The notes beneath the pieces were generated by a model. That model saw only the letters and a program-made list of their open reading frames with translations, did not search any database and was not told where the DNA came from. Source: Pacificispira spongiicola (GTDB taxonomy: Bacteria; Pseudomonadota; Alphaproteobacteria; UBA8366; Aestuariispiraceae). From it: DNA of 64,000 bases. The DNA is taken from the NCBI RefSeq assembly GCF_012926505.1, contig NZ_JABBNT010000002.1, forward strand, positions 372,001-436,000, written 5' to 3'. The translations under genes and the position numbers were made by a program. Below, piece after piece: positions 8,676-16,788 of this stretch; position 1 is the first letter of the stretch, and each line of letters starts with the position of its first letter.

Positions 8676-10286
8676 ATGACGCTGATTACCCCGGATGAAA
8701 TTCAAGGCGCCGCGCCCTCTTCCGCATCGCCTACACCGGCCTTGGCCGATACCGGCGGTAGTCGTCGTCGCGGCGGTCGTCTCGCCCGCCAGGCCTTGCG
8801 CGCGGCACCGTTGACAGACGACATCCGCCCGGTACGGCCCGGCATGGAAGGCGGGCACTATCAGGTTCTCAACGAGACCGACATTCTGCGCATTCACACT
8901 GCCGCCCTGGAAATCCTGGAAACCGTCGGTCTGGCGGATGCGATCCCGACCTGTATCGAGGCCGTGACGGCCCGCGGCGGGTTCCTGAACGAATATGGGC
9001 GTCTGTGCATCCCGCGCGCGCTGGTCGAGGACACCCTGGCCATCGCGGCGCGGAAATTCGTGCTGCATGGGCAGGACCCGCGCCACGACATGGAACCCTG
9101 GGGCAAGAAGGTTTATTTCGGCACCGCGGGCGCGGCCGTTCATATTGTCGATCCCGTCACCAGGAAATACCGCGAATCCACGACGCGCGACCTCTACGAC
9201 ATCGCACGATTGGTCGACGCGATGGATCATATCCATTTTTTCCAGCGGTCCGTCGTGTGCCGGGATCTGCCGGACCCGTTCGAAATGGATTTCAACACAT
9301 GCTACGCCTCCGTCCGGGGCACATCGAAACATGTCGGCAGCAGTTGGGTCCATCCGGACCATTTCGACGCGTCGCTGGAAATGCTGCACATGATTGCGGG
9401 CGGCGAGGATAAATGGCGCGCGCGTCCCTTCGTCAGCATGTCCAACTGCTTCGTCGTCCCGCCGATGAAATTCGCGGAAGATGCCTGCCGCTGCCTGGAA
9501 TCGGCGGTCAAGGGCGGCATGCCGATCCTGTTGCTGGCCGCCGGACAGGCCGGGGCGACCAGTCCCGCCTCCTTGGCCGGCGCCGTTGTCCAGGAAGTGG
9601 CGGAAGTTCTCGCCGGTCTGGTTTATGTCAATGCGTTGAAACCGGGCCATCCCTGCATCTTCGGGACATGGCCTTTCGTATCGGACCTGCGAACGGGGGC
9701 GATGTCGGGCGGCAGCGGCGAACAGGCCTTGCTGATGGCGGCCTGCGCGCAAATGGCCAATTTCTACGACCTGACGGGCGGTGTCTGCGCGGGAATGGCG
9801 GATTCGAAAATCCCAGACGCCCAGGCCGGATACGAAAAGGGCTACAACTATGCGCTCGTCGGCAATTCGGGGGCCAATCTGGTGTACGAATCCGCCGGTA
9901 TGCATGCCAGCCTGCTGGGATTCTGCCTGGAAAGCGTCCTGATGGACAATGACGCGATCGGGGCCAGTCTGCGCACAGTACGCGGGATCGAAACCGACGA
10001 CGATTCCCTGTCCGTCGAAACCATCCGGCAGGTCTGCATCGAGGGGCCGGGGCATTATCTTGGGCACAGCCAGACCATTGGGCGGATGCAGAAGGATTAC
10101 GTCTATCCGCTGGTCGGTGACCGGACGAGCCCCAAGGAATGGGTGGAAGGCGGATCGACGACCATCATCGACCGCGCCGTCAAGAAAACCGCGGAACTGC
10201 TGCGCACTCACCATCCGTCCCACATTTCCGACGCCGTCGATGCGGAAATCCGGGCGAAATTCCCGGTTGGCCTGAATTTGCAGTGA
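8676..10286 (+). CDS. MttB-family (non-pyrrolysine) methyltransferase
   Basis: 536 residues of the trimethylamine methyltransferase MttB superfamily (landmarks ILETVGLADAIPTCIEA, SMSNCFVVPPMKFAED, MADSKIPDAQAGYEKGYN). The frame has no internal TAG, so this is not a pyrrolysine enzyme. Non-Pyl members such as MtgB demethylate glycine betaine or related quaternary amines and pass the methyl group to a corrinoid protein. No corrinoid protein or MtgA-like partner lies next to it, so the substrate is open. The first ~45 residues are low-complexity (PSSASPTPA, GSRRRGGR). GAAGGA precedes the ATG. A divergent LysR gene lies upstream. Confidence 0.88.
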   Translation: MTLITPDEIQGAAPSSASPTPALADTGGSRRRGGRLARQALRAAPLTDDIRPVRPGMEGGHYQVLNETDILRIHTAALEILETVGLADAIPTCIEAVTARGGFLNEYGRLCIPRALVEDTLAIAARKFVLHGQDPRHDMEPWGKKVYFGTAGAAVHIVDPVTRKYRESTTRDLYDIARLVDAMDHIHFFQRSVVCRDLPDPFEMDFNTCYASVRGTSKHVGSSWVHPDHFDASLEMLHMIAGGEDKWRARPFVSMSNCFVVPPMKFAEDACRCLESAVKGGMPILLLAAGQAGATSPASLAGAVVQEVAEVLAGLVYVNALKPGHPCIFGTWPFVSDLRTGAMSGGSGEQALLMAACAQMANFYDLTGGVCAGMADSKIPDAQAGYEKGYNYALVGNSGANLVYESAGMHASLLGFCLESVLMDNDAIGASLRTVRGIETDDDSLSVETIRQVCIEGPGHYLGHSQTIGRMQKDYVYPLVGDRTSPKEWVEGGSTTIIDRAVKKTAELLRTHHPSHISDAVDAEIRAKFPVGLNLQ

Positions 10287-10330
10287 AATGTTGCGCCGAC
10301 ACCGGCGAGACGATATGACCACCCCCGTCA

Positions 10331-10455
10331 CTTGGGGAGTAGCCGACCGTTCCCATCCCAGTGCGGATCATGGAACGGGCCTTCGCGTCAACATACTCGG
10401 TCCTCAGACCGTGGTGCGAAGGGAGCGATCGGACAGATCGTTCGGGCGAGACCGA
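10331..10455 (+). promoter_or_regulatory. yybP-ykoY manganese riboswitch
   Basis: The leader before the TMEM165-type gene shows the conserved parts of the yybP-ykoY aptamer in order: TTGGGGAGTAGC at 10333-10344, GTCAACATACTC at 10387-10398, and GGGCGAGACC at 10444-10453, which closes the basal helix. This RNA class senses Mn2+ and in proteobacteria commonly controls UPF0016/TMEM165 and MntP exporters. The motif and the downstream gene support each other. Its presence also shows that the open frame upstream of 10553 is leader, not protein. Confidence 0.88.
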
Positions 10456-10497
10456 TGACATCGGCTTTCCGCACCGGCTGGGCGGGGGAGACGATGT

Positions 10498-10529
10498 CGT
10501 TGGATCGTTCGAAACACGATCGTTCAACG
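10498..10529 (+). promoter_or_regulatory. Riboswitch expression-platform hairpin
   Basis: CGTTG-GATCGT (10498-10508) can pair with ACGATC (10516-10521) and CAACG (10525-10529), leaving a three-base bulge. No T-run follows. The hairpin sits just before the GGAG Shine-Dalgarno at about 10539, so control of translation fits better than termination. Confidence 0.55.
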
Positions 10530-10552
10530 CCCGGCCCTGGAGTTTCGGTCTC

Positions 10553-11113
10553 ATGGAAGCGTTTCTGACCTCAACCGCCGCCGTCGCCCTGGCGGAAATC
10601 GGCGATAAGACCCAATTGCTCGCCATCGTCCTTGCCGCGCGGTTCTGTAGGCCCTGGCCTATCGTCGCGGGCATTCTGGCCGCCACCCTCGCCAACCATT
10701 TCCTTGCCGCCCTGCTCGGCAGCCAAGTCGCCGATTTCCTGGATGGTTACTGGTTCCGGTTGGCGGTCGCCGCCTCCTTCCTGGCCATGGCCGCCTGGAC
10801 CCTGATCCCGGACAAGGACGACGGCCTGAACGAAAACTACAGCCGGTTCGGCGCCTTCATGACGACGCTGGTCGCCTTCTTCCTGGTGGAGATGGGGGAC
10901 AAGACCCAAATCGCCACCATCGCCCTGGGCGCTCGGTTCCAGGACACGATCTTCGTCACCCTGGGCACGACCCTGGGCATGATGATCGCAAATGTCCCGG
11001 CGGTCTTCCTGGGTAAGGAACTTGTCCGCCGTATCCCAATGACGGCCATGCGCCTGATAGCGGCCTGTGTCTTCGCCGCGCTCGGTATCTGGCTTCTGTT
11101 GGAGACGCTGTAG
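10553..11113 (+). CDS. TMEM165/GDT1 (UPF0016) family cation transporter, likely Mn2+ exporter
   Basis: 186 residues with six hydrophobic segments in two repeats. Each repeat carries the family motif E-x-G-D-K-T: ALAEIGDKTQLLAIVLAARF and FLVEMGDKTQIATIALGARF. Family members export Mn2+ (MneA in Vibrio) or exchange Ca2+/Mn2+ for protons. The ATG at 10553 is chosen because the second repeat-type start MEAFLTS follows a GGAG and because the upstream frame is riboswitch. Expression should rise with manganese. Confidence 0.92.
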   Translation: MEAFLTSTAAVALAEIGDKTQLLAIVLAARFCRPWPIVAGILAATLANHFLAALLGSQVADFLDGYWFRLAVAASFLAMAAWTLIPDKDDGLNENYSRFGAFMTTLVAFFLVEMGDKTQIATIALGARFQDTIFVTLGTTLGMMIANVPAVFLGKELVRRIPMTAMRLIAACVFAALGIWLLLETL

Positions 11114-11122
11114 TCCGACGCC

Positions 11123-11659
11123 TTAACGGCACACCTGAAAATCGACCAGTCCGTCGCCGGCCCCGAAACGCTGCATCGTGTATTTCTCGATGTCGATCAG
11201 GTAGCCGTCGCCGCCGAGATTGGCCGTACAACAGCCGTCGCAATCGGCGTCCGAACACGCATCAAGGACACGGACATCAATCGTCCGTGCTCCTTGGCGC
11301 AGGCGCAGAACTTTCATGCCAAGCAACGGCCAGTCCTTCATGTGAACCGCAACGATATTGTGCCAGGCGACCCAGCTTTCGGATCGTTTTCCTTCCAGAC
11401 CATAAAACTGACCTGCCCAAGCGCAGCCGTTATAATCGACGCATTCCGCGCTGCCGGGCACCGGATAGGATTCGTAATGGGTCAGCCGCGCGGTATGCCA
11501 TTGCGGGTCGCACTGTCGTTCTCCGGCCTGCGCCGTCCCGGAAACCGTCCAGCAGAAGACCATCACGATCACCGGAAGCAGGCAGCGAAACGTCCAGAAA
11601 CTTCCCCCTGCGTTCAACGGCACATCCCCCTGGATCGAGATCAAGCAAGCGTTATCCAC
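11123..11659 (-). CDS. Secreted cysteine-rich protein, RlpA/expansin-like
   Basis: 178 residues. A long N-terminus with a hydrophobic stretch ends TAQAG, giving a likely signal-peptidase site near residue 45; a shorter start inside the frame is possible. The mature part starts ARLTHYESYPVPGSAECVDY and ends VRVLDACSDADCDGCCTANL, then YTMQRFGAGDGLVDFQVC. The order (HY near the N-terminus, D-A-C and the closing V-x-F-x-V) resembles a double-psi beta-barrel as in barwin, expansin and RlpA proteins. Eight or more cysteines point to disulfides. Enzymatic activity is unknown. Confidence 0.6.
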   Translation of the reverse strand: MDNACLISIQGDVPLNAGGSFWTFRCLLPVIVMVFCWTVSGTAQAGERQCDPQWHTARLTHYESYPVPGSAECVDYNGCAWAGQFYGLEGKRSESWVAWHNIVAVHMKDWPLLGMKVLRLRQGARTIDVRVLDACSDADCDGCCTANLGGDGYLIDIEKYTMQRFGAGDGLVDFQVCR

Positions 11660-11804
11660 TGCGGTAGGGAAGAGCGTACAATTAATTGAATTATTTAAAA
11701 AACATGAAATTTTCCGAGTTTACCCACGGCGCAATTGACAGACCTGTCCTGACCGTGCCGTGCTAATCGCAAACACGCCATCGGGGATGTCATCGGGGGA
11801 CGCC

Positions 11805-12509
11805 ATGACAATGCATCGCTATGCGATTTACTTCGGTCCACGACAGGGGGAACCGCTGCACGATTTCGGGAAGTCCTGGTTGGGGATCGACCCGGAAAGC
11901 GGCGCGGCGCATGCCGCGGATCCCCTGCCCGGTTACGACGCGGAGGCTCATGCCGCGATGGTCGCCGATCCGCGCCGCTATGCCCTGCACGGGACGTTGA
12001 AACCGCCCTTCGTTCTGGCGGAAGGCACGGATGCCGATAGCCTGCGCGCCGCACTGTCCGGCCTTGCCCGACGTCTGTCGCCGGTCACCCTGTCGCCAAT
12101 GCGGTTGAAGCGGTTGAGCGGTTTTCTGGCGCTCTGCCCCGAAACGCCGCCGGACGCGTTGGGCGACCTCGCCGCGACCTGTGTGCGGGTGTTGGACAGT
12201 TTTCGCGCCCCCGCCAGCGATGCGGAATTGGCCCGCCGTCGCAAGGCCGGTCTGACCGCTCGTCAGGAAGCCTATCTACAGGATTGGGGATACCCCTATG
12301 TGATGGAGGAATTCCGGTTCCACGTCACCCTGACGAGCCGCCTGGACGAAGACCTCGGCAATCGTGTGATAAACGGGCTGGCCCCGCGCCTGGAACCGGT
12401 TATCGGACCGAACGCGCGGCCCATCGTGTTGCGCGACCTATGCCTTTACGCCGAAGCGGGCGACGGAACGCCCTTCCGGGTGGTGGAGCGGTTTCCGCTG
12501 GACACCTAA
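11805..12509 (+). CDS. DUF1045 phosphonate-operon protein, 2H phosphoesterase fold
   Basis: 234 residues of the DUF1045 family, which recurs in C-P lyase clusters. It has the two H-x-T motifs of 2H phosphoesterases: LHGTLKPPF (His62, Thr64) and RFHVTLTSRL (His173, Thr175), so an active RNA-ligase/cyclic-phosphodiesterase-like fold is expected. GGGGGA lies just upstream of the ATG at 11805; an ATG two codons later is possible. It converges on phnN. No phnP is in the window, so opening the 1,2-cyclic ribose phosphate made by PhnJ is an attractive but unproved role. Confidence 0.85.
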   Translation: MTMHRYAIYFGPRQGEPLHDFGKSWLGIDPESGAAHAADPLPGYDAEAHAAMVADPRRYALHGTLKPPFVLAEGTDADSLRAALSGLARRLSPVTLSPMRLKRLSGFLALCPETPPDALGDLAATCVRVLDSFRAPASDAELARRRKAGLTARQEAYLQDWGYPYVMEEFRFHVTLTSRLDEDLGNRVINGLAPRLEPVIGPNARPIVLRDLCLYAEAGDGTPFRVVERFPLDT

Positions 12510-12511
12510 CC

Positions 12512-12600
12512 GTCACCCTGGCGCAGGCCAGGGTCCAGAGCGACAGGTTGCGACGGCGCAATCCGCCCTGGATCCTGGCCTGCGCGAGGATGACTTTTTT
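12512..12600. terminator. Large palindromic repeat, probable bidirectional terminator
   Basis: A 27-base left arm (12512-12538) and right arm (12568-12594) match at 24 of 27 positions as inverted repeats, with a 29-base loop and six T at 12595-12600. The arms start GTCACCCTGGCGCAGGCCAG on the left and GTCATCCTCGCGCAGGCCAG when the right is read backwards. It lies between the convergent DUF1045 and phnN genes. It looks like a dispersed genomic palindrome reused as a terminator. Confidence 0.7.
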
Positions 12601-12602
12601 GG

Positions 12603-13145
12603 TTATCCGTGAAGGGCGGCGATAAACGCTCGCTCGGCCTCCGCCAGAGGGCCTTCGTTCCTGACGGTCACGACATCAGGCCCTTCCGGAAATTCCGTTG
12701 GGGCACGGGACAGCCGCGCCTCGATTTCCGCCGCGCTTTCCCGACCTCGCGCGGCCAGACGTCCTGCCAGAACGGCGGGCGATGCCGTCACGACCAGAAT
12801 CCGGCGCTCCGGAAATTCCTGCCGCATTTGCGAAATGGCGGCTCTGGACAGGTTTGCCAAAACGCTGCGCCCCACCGCAAGACTGTCGCGGATATCCGCC
12901 GGAATGCCATAGGACAGGCCATGCGCTTCCCAATGCAGGGCGAAACCGCCGGACGCGGCACGAGCGGCGAATTCTTCCGCTGTCAGGGCCTCATGCGCCT
13001 CCCCCCCTGCATCGGCGGGCCGCGTGATCGCGCGTTGAACGAAACGGATCGGCCCGTCTTCCCCGAAATGACGGCGCGCCGCGTCGATCAGGCTGTCCTT
13101 GCCCGCACCGCTGGGGCCGACAACGGCGATGAAGCGCGCGGTCAT
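12603..13145 (-). CDS. phnN: Ribose 1,5-bisphosphate phosphokinase
   Basis: 180 residues, related to guanylate kinase. It phosphorylates ribose 1,5-bisphosphate to PRPP and so returns the ribose carrier of the C-P lyase pathway to metabolism. The P-loop is GPSGAGKDS near residues 10-18, and FVQRAITRPAD matches the family segment after it. The start is four bases after the phnM stop. This is the last gene of the operon and ends at the palindromic terminator. Confidence 0.93.
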   Translation of the reverse strand: MTARFIAVVGPSGAGKDSLIDAARRHFGEDGPIRFVQRAITRPADAGGEAHEALTAEEFAARAASGGFALHWEAHGLSYGIPADIRDSLAVGRSVLANLSRAAISQMRQEFPERRILVVTASPAVLAGRLAARGRESAAEIEARLSRAPTEFPEGPDVVTVRNEGPLAEAERAFIAALHG

Positions 13146-13149
13146 CCGA

Positions 13150-14367
13150 TCAGGATACCCGATGTCCGTCGCGCCAGACGCCGCGCAGCAACGGATGGTG
13201 GCGGGCGTCGTGGACGCGCAGCAGGTCGCCCTTCATCCCGACCGCGATTTCGCCCCGGTCGGTCAAGCCCACGGCCTTCGCCGGGTTGCGGGTCACCGTG
13301 GCGACGGCGGCGGGTAGGTCCATAGACTCCGCCTGTTCCGCCAGCAGGAAGGCGGAATGGATCATGGCCGCCGGGAAATAGTCGCTGGACACGATATCCA
13401 GAAGCCCCAACCGCGCCAGTTCAATCGCTGCGACATTGCCGGAATGGGATCCACCGCGCACGAGGTTCGGCGCCCCCATCAGAACCGCCAAACCTTTTTC
13501 ATGCGAGGCGCGGGCCGCGTCCACGGTGGTCGGGAACTCCGCAATGGTCATGCGGTCCCGCACGGCCTCGTCCACATGGGCCTCCGTCGCGTCGTCATGG
13601 CTGGCCAGCGCGTGGCCGTATTGATGTGCCAGATCGACGACGAAGGCCCGGTTCCGCGCGCTGTTGCGGATCTGATCCTTCTTGCGTTCGACGATATAGG
13701 CCTCCATTTCCGCATCGGTGAAGCCGTGCTTGCCTTGGTAGTAGAGGCGGTATTTGCTTTCGTCGACAAATTGGCGCTGACCGGGCGTATGATCCATGAC
13801 GGACAACAGCCCGACCAGATCGCCCGCCACCAGCGGCGGCAGCAGGTTCTCAATCCCGGCGAAGGCGATTTCGCAGCGCAGGTGGATTTTATGATCCGCC
13901 TTGAACAGATTGTTCTGCGCGCCCTCCACGACTGCATCGCAGATCGCCTGCAGCGTTTTCAACCGCATGTCGCCTTCATCGAAGGCACCGACGGCGACGC
14001 TGTCATAGACCGTGGTGATTCCGGCGGCGATGATCTGCATATCATGCGCGATGGCGGCGGCCAGCGGCGGCCAGGCCGTGCCGGGACGCGGCATCAGGTG
14101 CTTTTCGGCGTTGTCGGTATGCAGTTCGATCATGCCCGGCATCAGATAGTCGCCGGCGCAGTCGATCACCGTCGCGCCCGGCGCGGTCGGCACGGCATCG
14201 CCTTCCGCGATTTCCGTAATCAGGCCACGCTCAACGGTCACCCGCCCGCGTTCGACCCGGTTGGGCAGGATCAGATAGGCATTGGCGAAAATTACCGTAT
14301 CCGATTCGTCATCGCCTTCGAACGGCATCGTGTTCAGTTGCGAAATCTCGTTCATTTTCCCATCCAT
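13150..14367 (-). CDS. phnM: Ribose 1-methylphosphonate 5-triphosphate diphosphatase
   Basis: 405 residues of the amidohydrolase superfamily. PhnM removes pyrophosphate from alpha-D-ribose 1-alkylphosphonate 5-triphosphate before C-P cleavage. Visible metal-site parts include DYLMPGMIELHTDNAEKHL and, later, DHTPGQRQFVDESKY and ASHDDATEAHV. The first four codons may be leader: an ATG at codon 5 (MNEISQ) is an alternative start. It lies between phnL (8-base gap) and phnN (4-base gap). Confidence 0.95.
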   Translation of the reverse strand: MDGKMNEISQLNTMPFEGDDESDTVIFANAYLILPNRVERGRVTVERGLITEIAEGDAVPTAPGATVIDCAGDYLMPGMIELHTDNAEKHLMPRPGTAWPPLAAAIAHDMQIIAAGITTVYDSVAVGAFDEGDMRLKTLQAICDAVVEGAQNNLFKADHKIHLRCEIAFAGIENLLPPLVAGDLVGLLSVMDHTPGQRQFVDESKYRLYYQGKHGFTDAEMEAYIVERKKDQIRNSARNRAFVVDLAHQYGHALASHDDATEAHVDEAVRDRMTIAEFPTTVDAARASHEKGLAVLMGAPNLVRGGSHSGNVAAIELARLGLLDIVSSDYFPAAMIHSAFLLAEQAESMDLPAAVATVTRNPAKAVGLTDRGEIAVGMKGDLLRVHDARHHPLLRGVWRDGHRVS

Positions 14368-14375
14368 TCAGATTC

Positions 14376-15074
14376 TTACGCCGCCTTCTTGAAGTCCGAC
14401 ATCAGGAATTCGCGGGTACAAACCGCTTCCCGCGTTTCCGCGTCATGGAAGATACCGACCACGGCCACCCCGTCGGACTTCGCTTCTTCGATCAGGGTCA
14501 AAACCGCCTCGCGGTTCGCCTTGTCCAACGACGCCGTCGGTTCGTCCAACAGCATGACGGGGTAGCGCGCCACGAAGCCGCGCGCAATATTCACGCGCTG
14601 CTGTTCGCCGCCGGAAAACGTCGCCGGGGCCAGATGCCAAAGCGATTCCGGCAGGTTCAGTCGGCCCAGCATGACTGCCGCATGCTCCCGCGCCTCATCC
14701 GGCTTCATCCCCCGTCCGACCAGCGGTTCCGCGACGACGTCCAGCGCGGAGACGCGCGGCACGACGCGCAGGAACTGGCTGATATAGCCCAGGGTCCAGC
14801 GACGGATATCCAACACGACGCGCGGATCGGCGCTGGCGATATCGACCCAGGTATCGCGATGGCGGATGTCGATCGCCCCCGCCGGGCATAGATAGTTGCC
14901 GTAGATCATGCGCATCAGGGTCGATTTCCCCATGCCGGACGGCCCGGCCAGGGCGACACACTCGCCTTTCTCCACCGACAGGGAAAGCCCTTCAAAAACA
15001 GGAATTTGAATCCCGCTTTGATTATACAGCGTGAAGCTTTTGGCGACGTTGTTCAGTTTCAACATGTCTTGCAT
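14376..15074 (-). CDS. phnL: C-P lyase ABC-type subunit PhnL
   Basis: ABC ATPase of about 232 residues needed for ribosylation of the phosphonate by PhnI. Walker A is GPSGMGKST, the signature is FSGGEQQRVNIARGF and Walker B is VMLLDEPTASLD. It has no transport role: the genes of the importer lie elsewhere. The ATG at 15074 is preferred because AAGGA sits nine bases before it; the upstream ATG at 15083 touches that AAGGA, and a third lies at 15065. The gap to phnK is 12 bases. Confidence 0.95.
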   Translation of the reverse strand: MQDMLKLNNVAKSFTLYNQSGIQIPVFEGLSLSVEKGECVALAGPSGMGKSTLMRMIYGNYLCPAGAIDIRHRDTWVDIASADPRVVLDIRRWTLGYISQFLRVVPRVSALDVVAEPLVGRGMKPDEAREHAAVMLGRLNLPESLWHLAPATFSGGEQQRVNIARGFVARYPVMLLDEPTASLDKANREAVLTLIEEAKSDGVAVVGIFHDAETREAVCTREFLMSDFKKAA

Positions 15075-15086
15075 CGCGCGCATTCC

Positions 15087-15905
15087 TTACGGCTGAAGGA
15101 CGGAGGAGACGAGAAGCTGCGTATAGTCGTGTTGCGGGTCGTCCAGAACCTGATCGGTCAGACCGCGCTCCACGACCTTGCCCCGCCGCATGACCATCAG
15201 CCGGTGCGACAGCAGGCGCGCCACGGCCAAATCGTGGGTGACGATGATGGCGCTCAACCCCATTTCCGCGACAAGCCCACGCAGCAGGTCGAGCAGACGC
15301 GCCTGAACCGACACGTCCAGGCCGCCAGTCGGTTCGTCCATGAAGACCAGACGCGGGCCGGTAACGAGGTTCCGGGCGATTTGCAGGCGCTGCTGCATGC
15401 CGCCGGAGAAGGTGCTCGGCCGGTCGTCGATACGGGTCAGGTCGATTTCCGTCTTTTCCATCCAGTCCAGCGCGGCGGATCGGATTTTACCGTAATGACG
15501 CGCCCCCGCGGCCATCAGGCGTTCGCCGACATTCCCCCCGGCGCTGACGCCCATGCGCAGCCCGTCACGCGGGTTCTGGTGCACAAAGGCCCAATCGGTG
15601 CGCATCAGCATGCGGCGGCGCGGTTCGGACACGGCATGAACGTCCACCTCCTCGCCCGTGCGGTCGGTATAGACGACGCTGCCTTCTTCCGGCGACAGAC
15701 GACCGGCGAGGCAGTTCAGCAGGGTCGTCTTGCCGGACCCGCTTTCGCCGACGATTCCCATCACCTCCCCCGGATAGAGGTCGAAACTGACATCGGCGCA
15801 GCCAAGCTGATTGCCGTATAGCTTCGTCAGGCGATCCACGGTCAGGAGCGGCGTATCAGTCGATACATCGTTCCGGGCAGGTTGTTGCATCGTTTGGGCG
15901 CTCAT
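15087..15905 (-). CDS. phnK: C-P lyase ABC-type subunit PhnK
   Basis: 272 residues. Walker A GESGSGKTT, signature FSGGMQQRLQIARNL and Walker B LVFMDEPTGGLD are intact. PhnK binds the PhnGHIJ core complex and is required for C-P cleavage in vivo. The start codon overlaps the phnJ stop as ATGA, so translation is coupled. The frame is open further upstream but that part overlaps phnJ. Confidence 0.95.
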   Translation of the reverse strand: MSAQTMQQPARNDVSTDTPLLTVDRLTKLYGNQLGCADVSFDLYPGEVMGIVGESGSGKTTLLNCLAGRLSPEEGSVVYTDRTGEEVDVHAVSEPRRRMLMRTDWAFVHQNPRDGLRMGVSAGGNVGERLMAAGARHYGKIRSAALDWMEKTEIDLTRIDDRPSTFSGGMQQRLQIARNLVTGPRLVFMDEPTGGLDVSVQARLLDLLRGLVAEMGLSAIIVTHDLAVARLLSHRLMVMRRGKVVERGLTDQVLDDPQHDYTQLLVSSVLQP

Positions 15906-16783
15906 TCCGCAGCCTCCCCGACAGCCTGCGCATCCGGGCCGACATGCCCTGCCTCTCGCCGCGTCGTGCAATAGTCGGTGTCGGAGCATACGAACATCCG
16001 CGTGCCCTTATCGTCCATAATGACCTCGTCCAGGTAGCTGTCCGTCGCACCGCACAGGGCGCAAGGCTCGTCCCAGGTCTGGGTTTCGAAGGGATGATCC
16101 TCGAAATCCAGGCTCTTCACCGGGGTATAGGGCGGCAGCGCGTAAATCCGCTTTTCGCGACCCGCGCCGAACAATTGCAACGCCGGGGAGTTGTCGAGCT
16201 TCGGATTGTCGAATTTCGGGATCGGCGACGGGTCCATGATGTACCGGTCCGCGACCTTCACCGGATAGGCATAGGTCGTCGCGATATGGCCGTGGCGCGC
16301 GATATCCTCATACAGCTTCACATGCATCAGCCCATATTCCTCCAGGGCGTGCATCTTGCGCGTTTCCGTTTCGCGCGGCTCCAGGAAGCGCAGCGGTTCC
16401 GGGATCGGCACCTGATAGACCATGATCTGGCCTTCCTCCAGATCGCGTTCCGGGATGCGGTGACGCGTCTGGATGATGGAGGCCTCTTCCGTCTTTTCCG
16501 TCGTTTCCACGCCCGCGACTTTTTGGAAGAACTTACGGATGGACACCGCGTTGGTCGTGTCGTCCGCGCCTTGGTCGATGACCTTCAGCGTGTCTTCCGG
16601 TTCCAAAATCGCCGCCGTCACCTGAATGCCGCCGGTGCCCCAGCCATAGGGCATGGGCATTTCCCGGCCCGCGAAAGGCACCTGATAACCGGGCACCGCA
16701 AGCGCCTTCAGCAGCGCCCGCCGGATCATGCGTTTCGTCTGTTCGTCCAGATAGGCGAAATTGTAGTTCTGCTCTTCCTGCAT
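15902..16783 (-). CDS. phnJ: Carbon-phosphorus lyase, radical SAM subunit
   Basis: 293 residues. This is the enzyme that breaks the C-P bond of ribose-1-alkylphosphonate 5-phosphate by radical chemistry, giving the alkane and ribose 1,2-cyclic phosphate 5-phosphate. The cluster cysteines of its unusual CX2C-X21-C motif are at 241, 244 and 266, and the catalytic thiyl cysteine at 272, identical to E. coli numbering (CALC, then VCSDTDYC). The motif PYGWGTGGIQVT is also present. It begins five bases after the phnI stop and overlaps phnK by four bases. Confidence 0.97.
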   Translation of the reverse strand: MQEEQNYNFAYLDEQTKRMIRRALLKALAVPGYQVPFAGREMPMPYGWGTGGIQVTAAILEPEDTLKVIDQGADDTTNAVSIRKFFQKVAGVETTEKTEEASIIQTRHRIPERDLEEGQIMVYQVPIPEPLRFLEPRETETRKMHALEEYGLMHVKLYEDIARHGHIATTYAYPVKVADRYIMDPSPIPKFDNPKLDNSPALQLFGAGREKRIYALPPYTPVKSLDFEDHPFETQTWDEPCALCGATDSYLDEVIMDDKGTRMFVCSDTDYCTTRREAGHVGPDAQAVGEAAE

Positions 16784-16788
16784 CGTCC

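Noticed and set aside
8676-10286. Pyrrolysine-containing trimethylamine methyltransferase
   Set aside because: The frame has no internal TAG codon, so it belongs to the non-pyrrolysine branch.
8544-10331. Long open frame on the minus strand opposite the MttB-like gene
   Set aside because: It mirrors the codon pattern of the plus-strand gene, lacks any family motif, and the plus-strand protein is clearly recognisable. The same holds for long antisense frames opposite phnDE, M23, pleD/divK, fabF and fabD/fabG.
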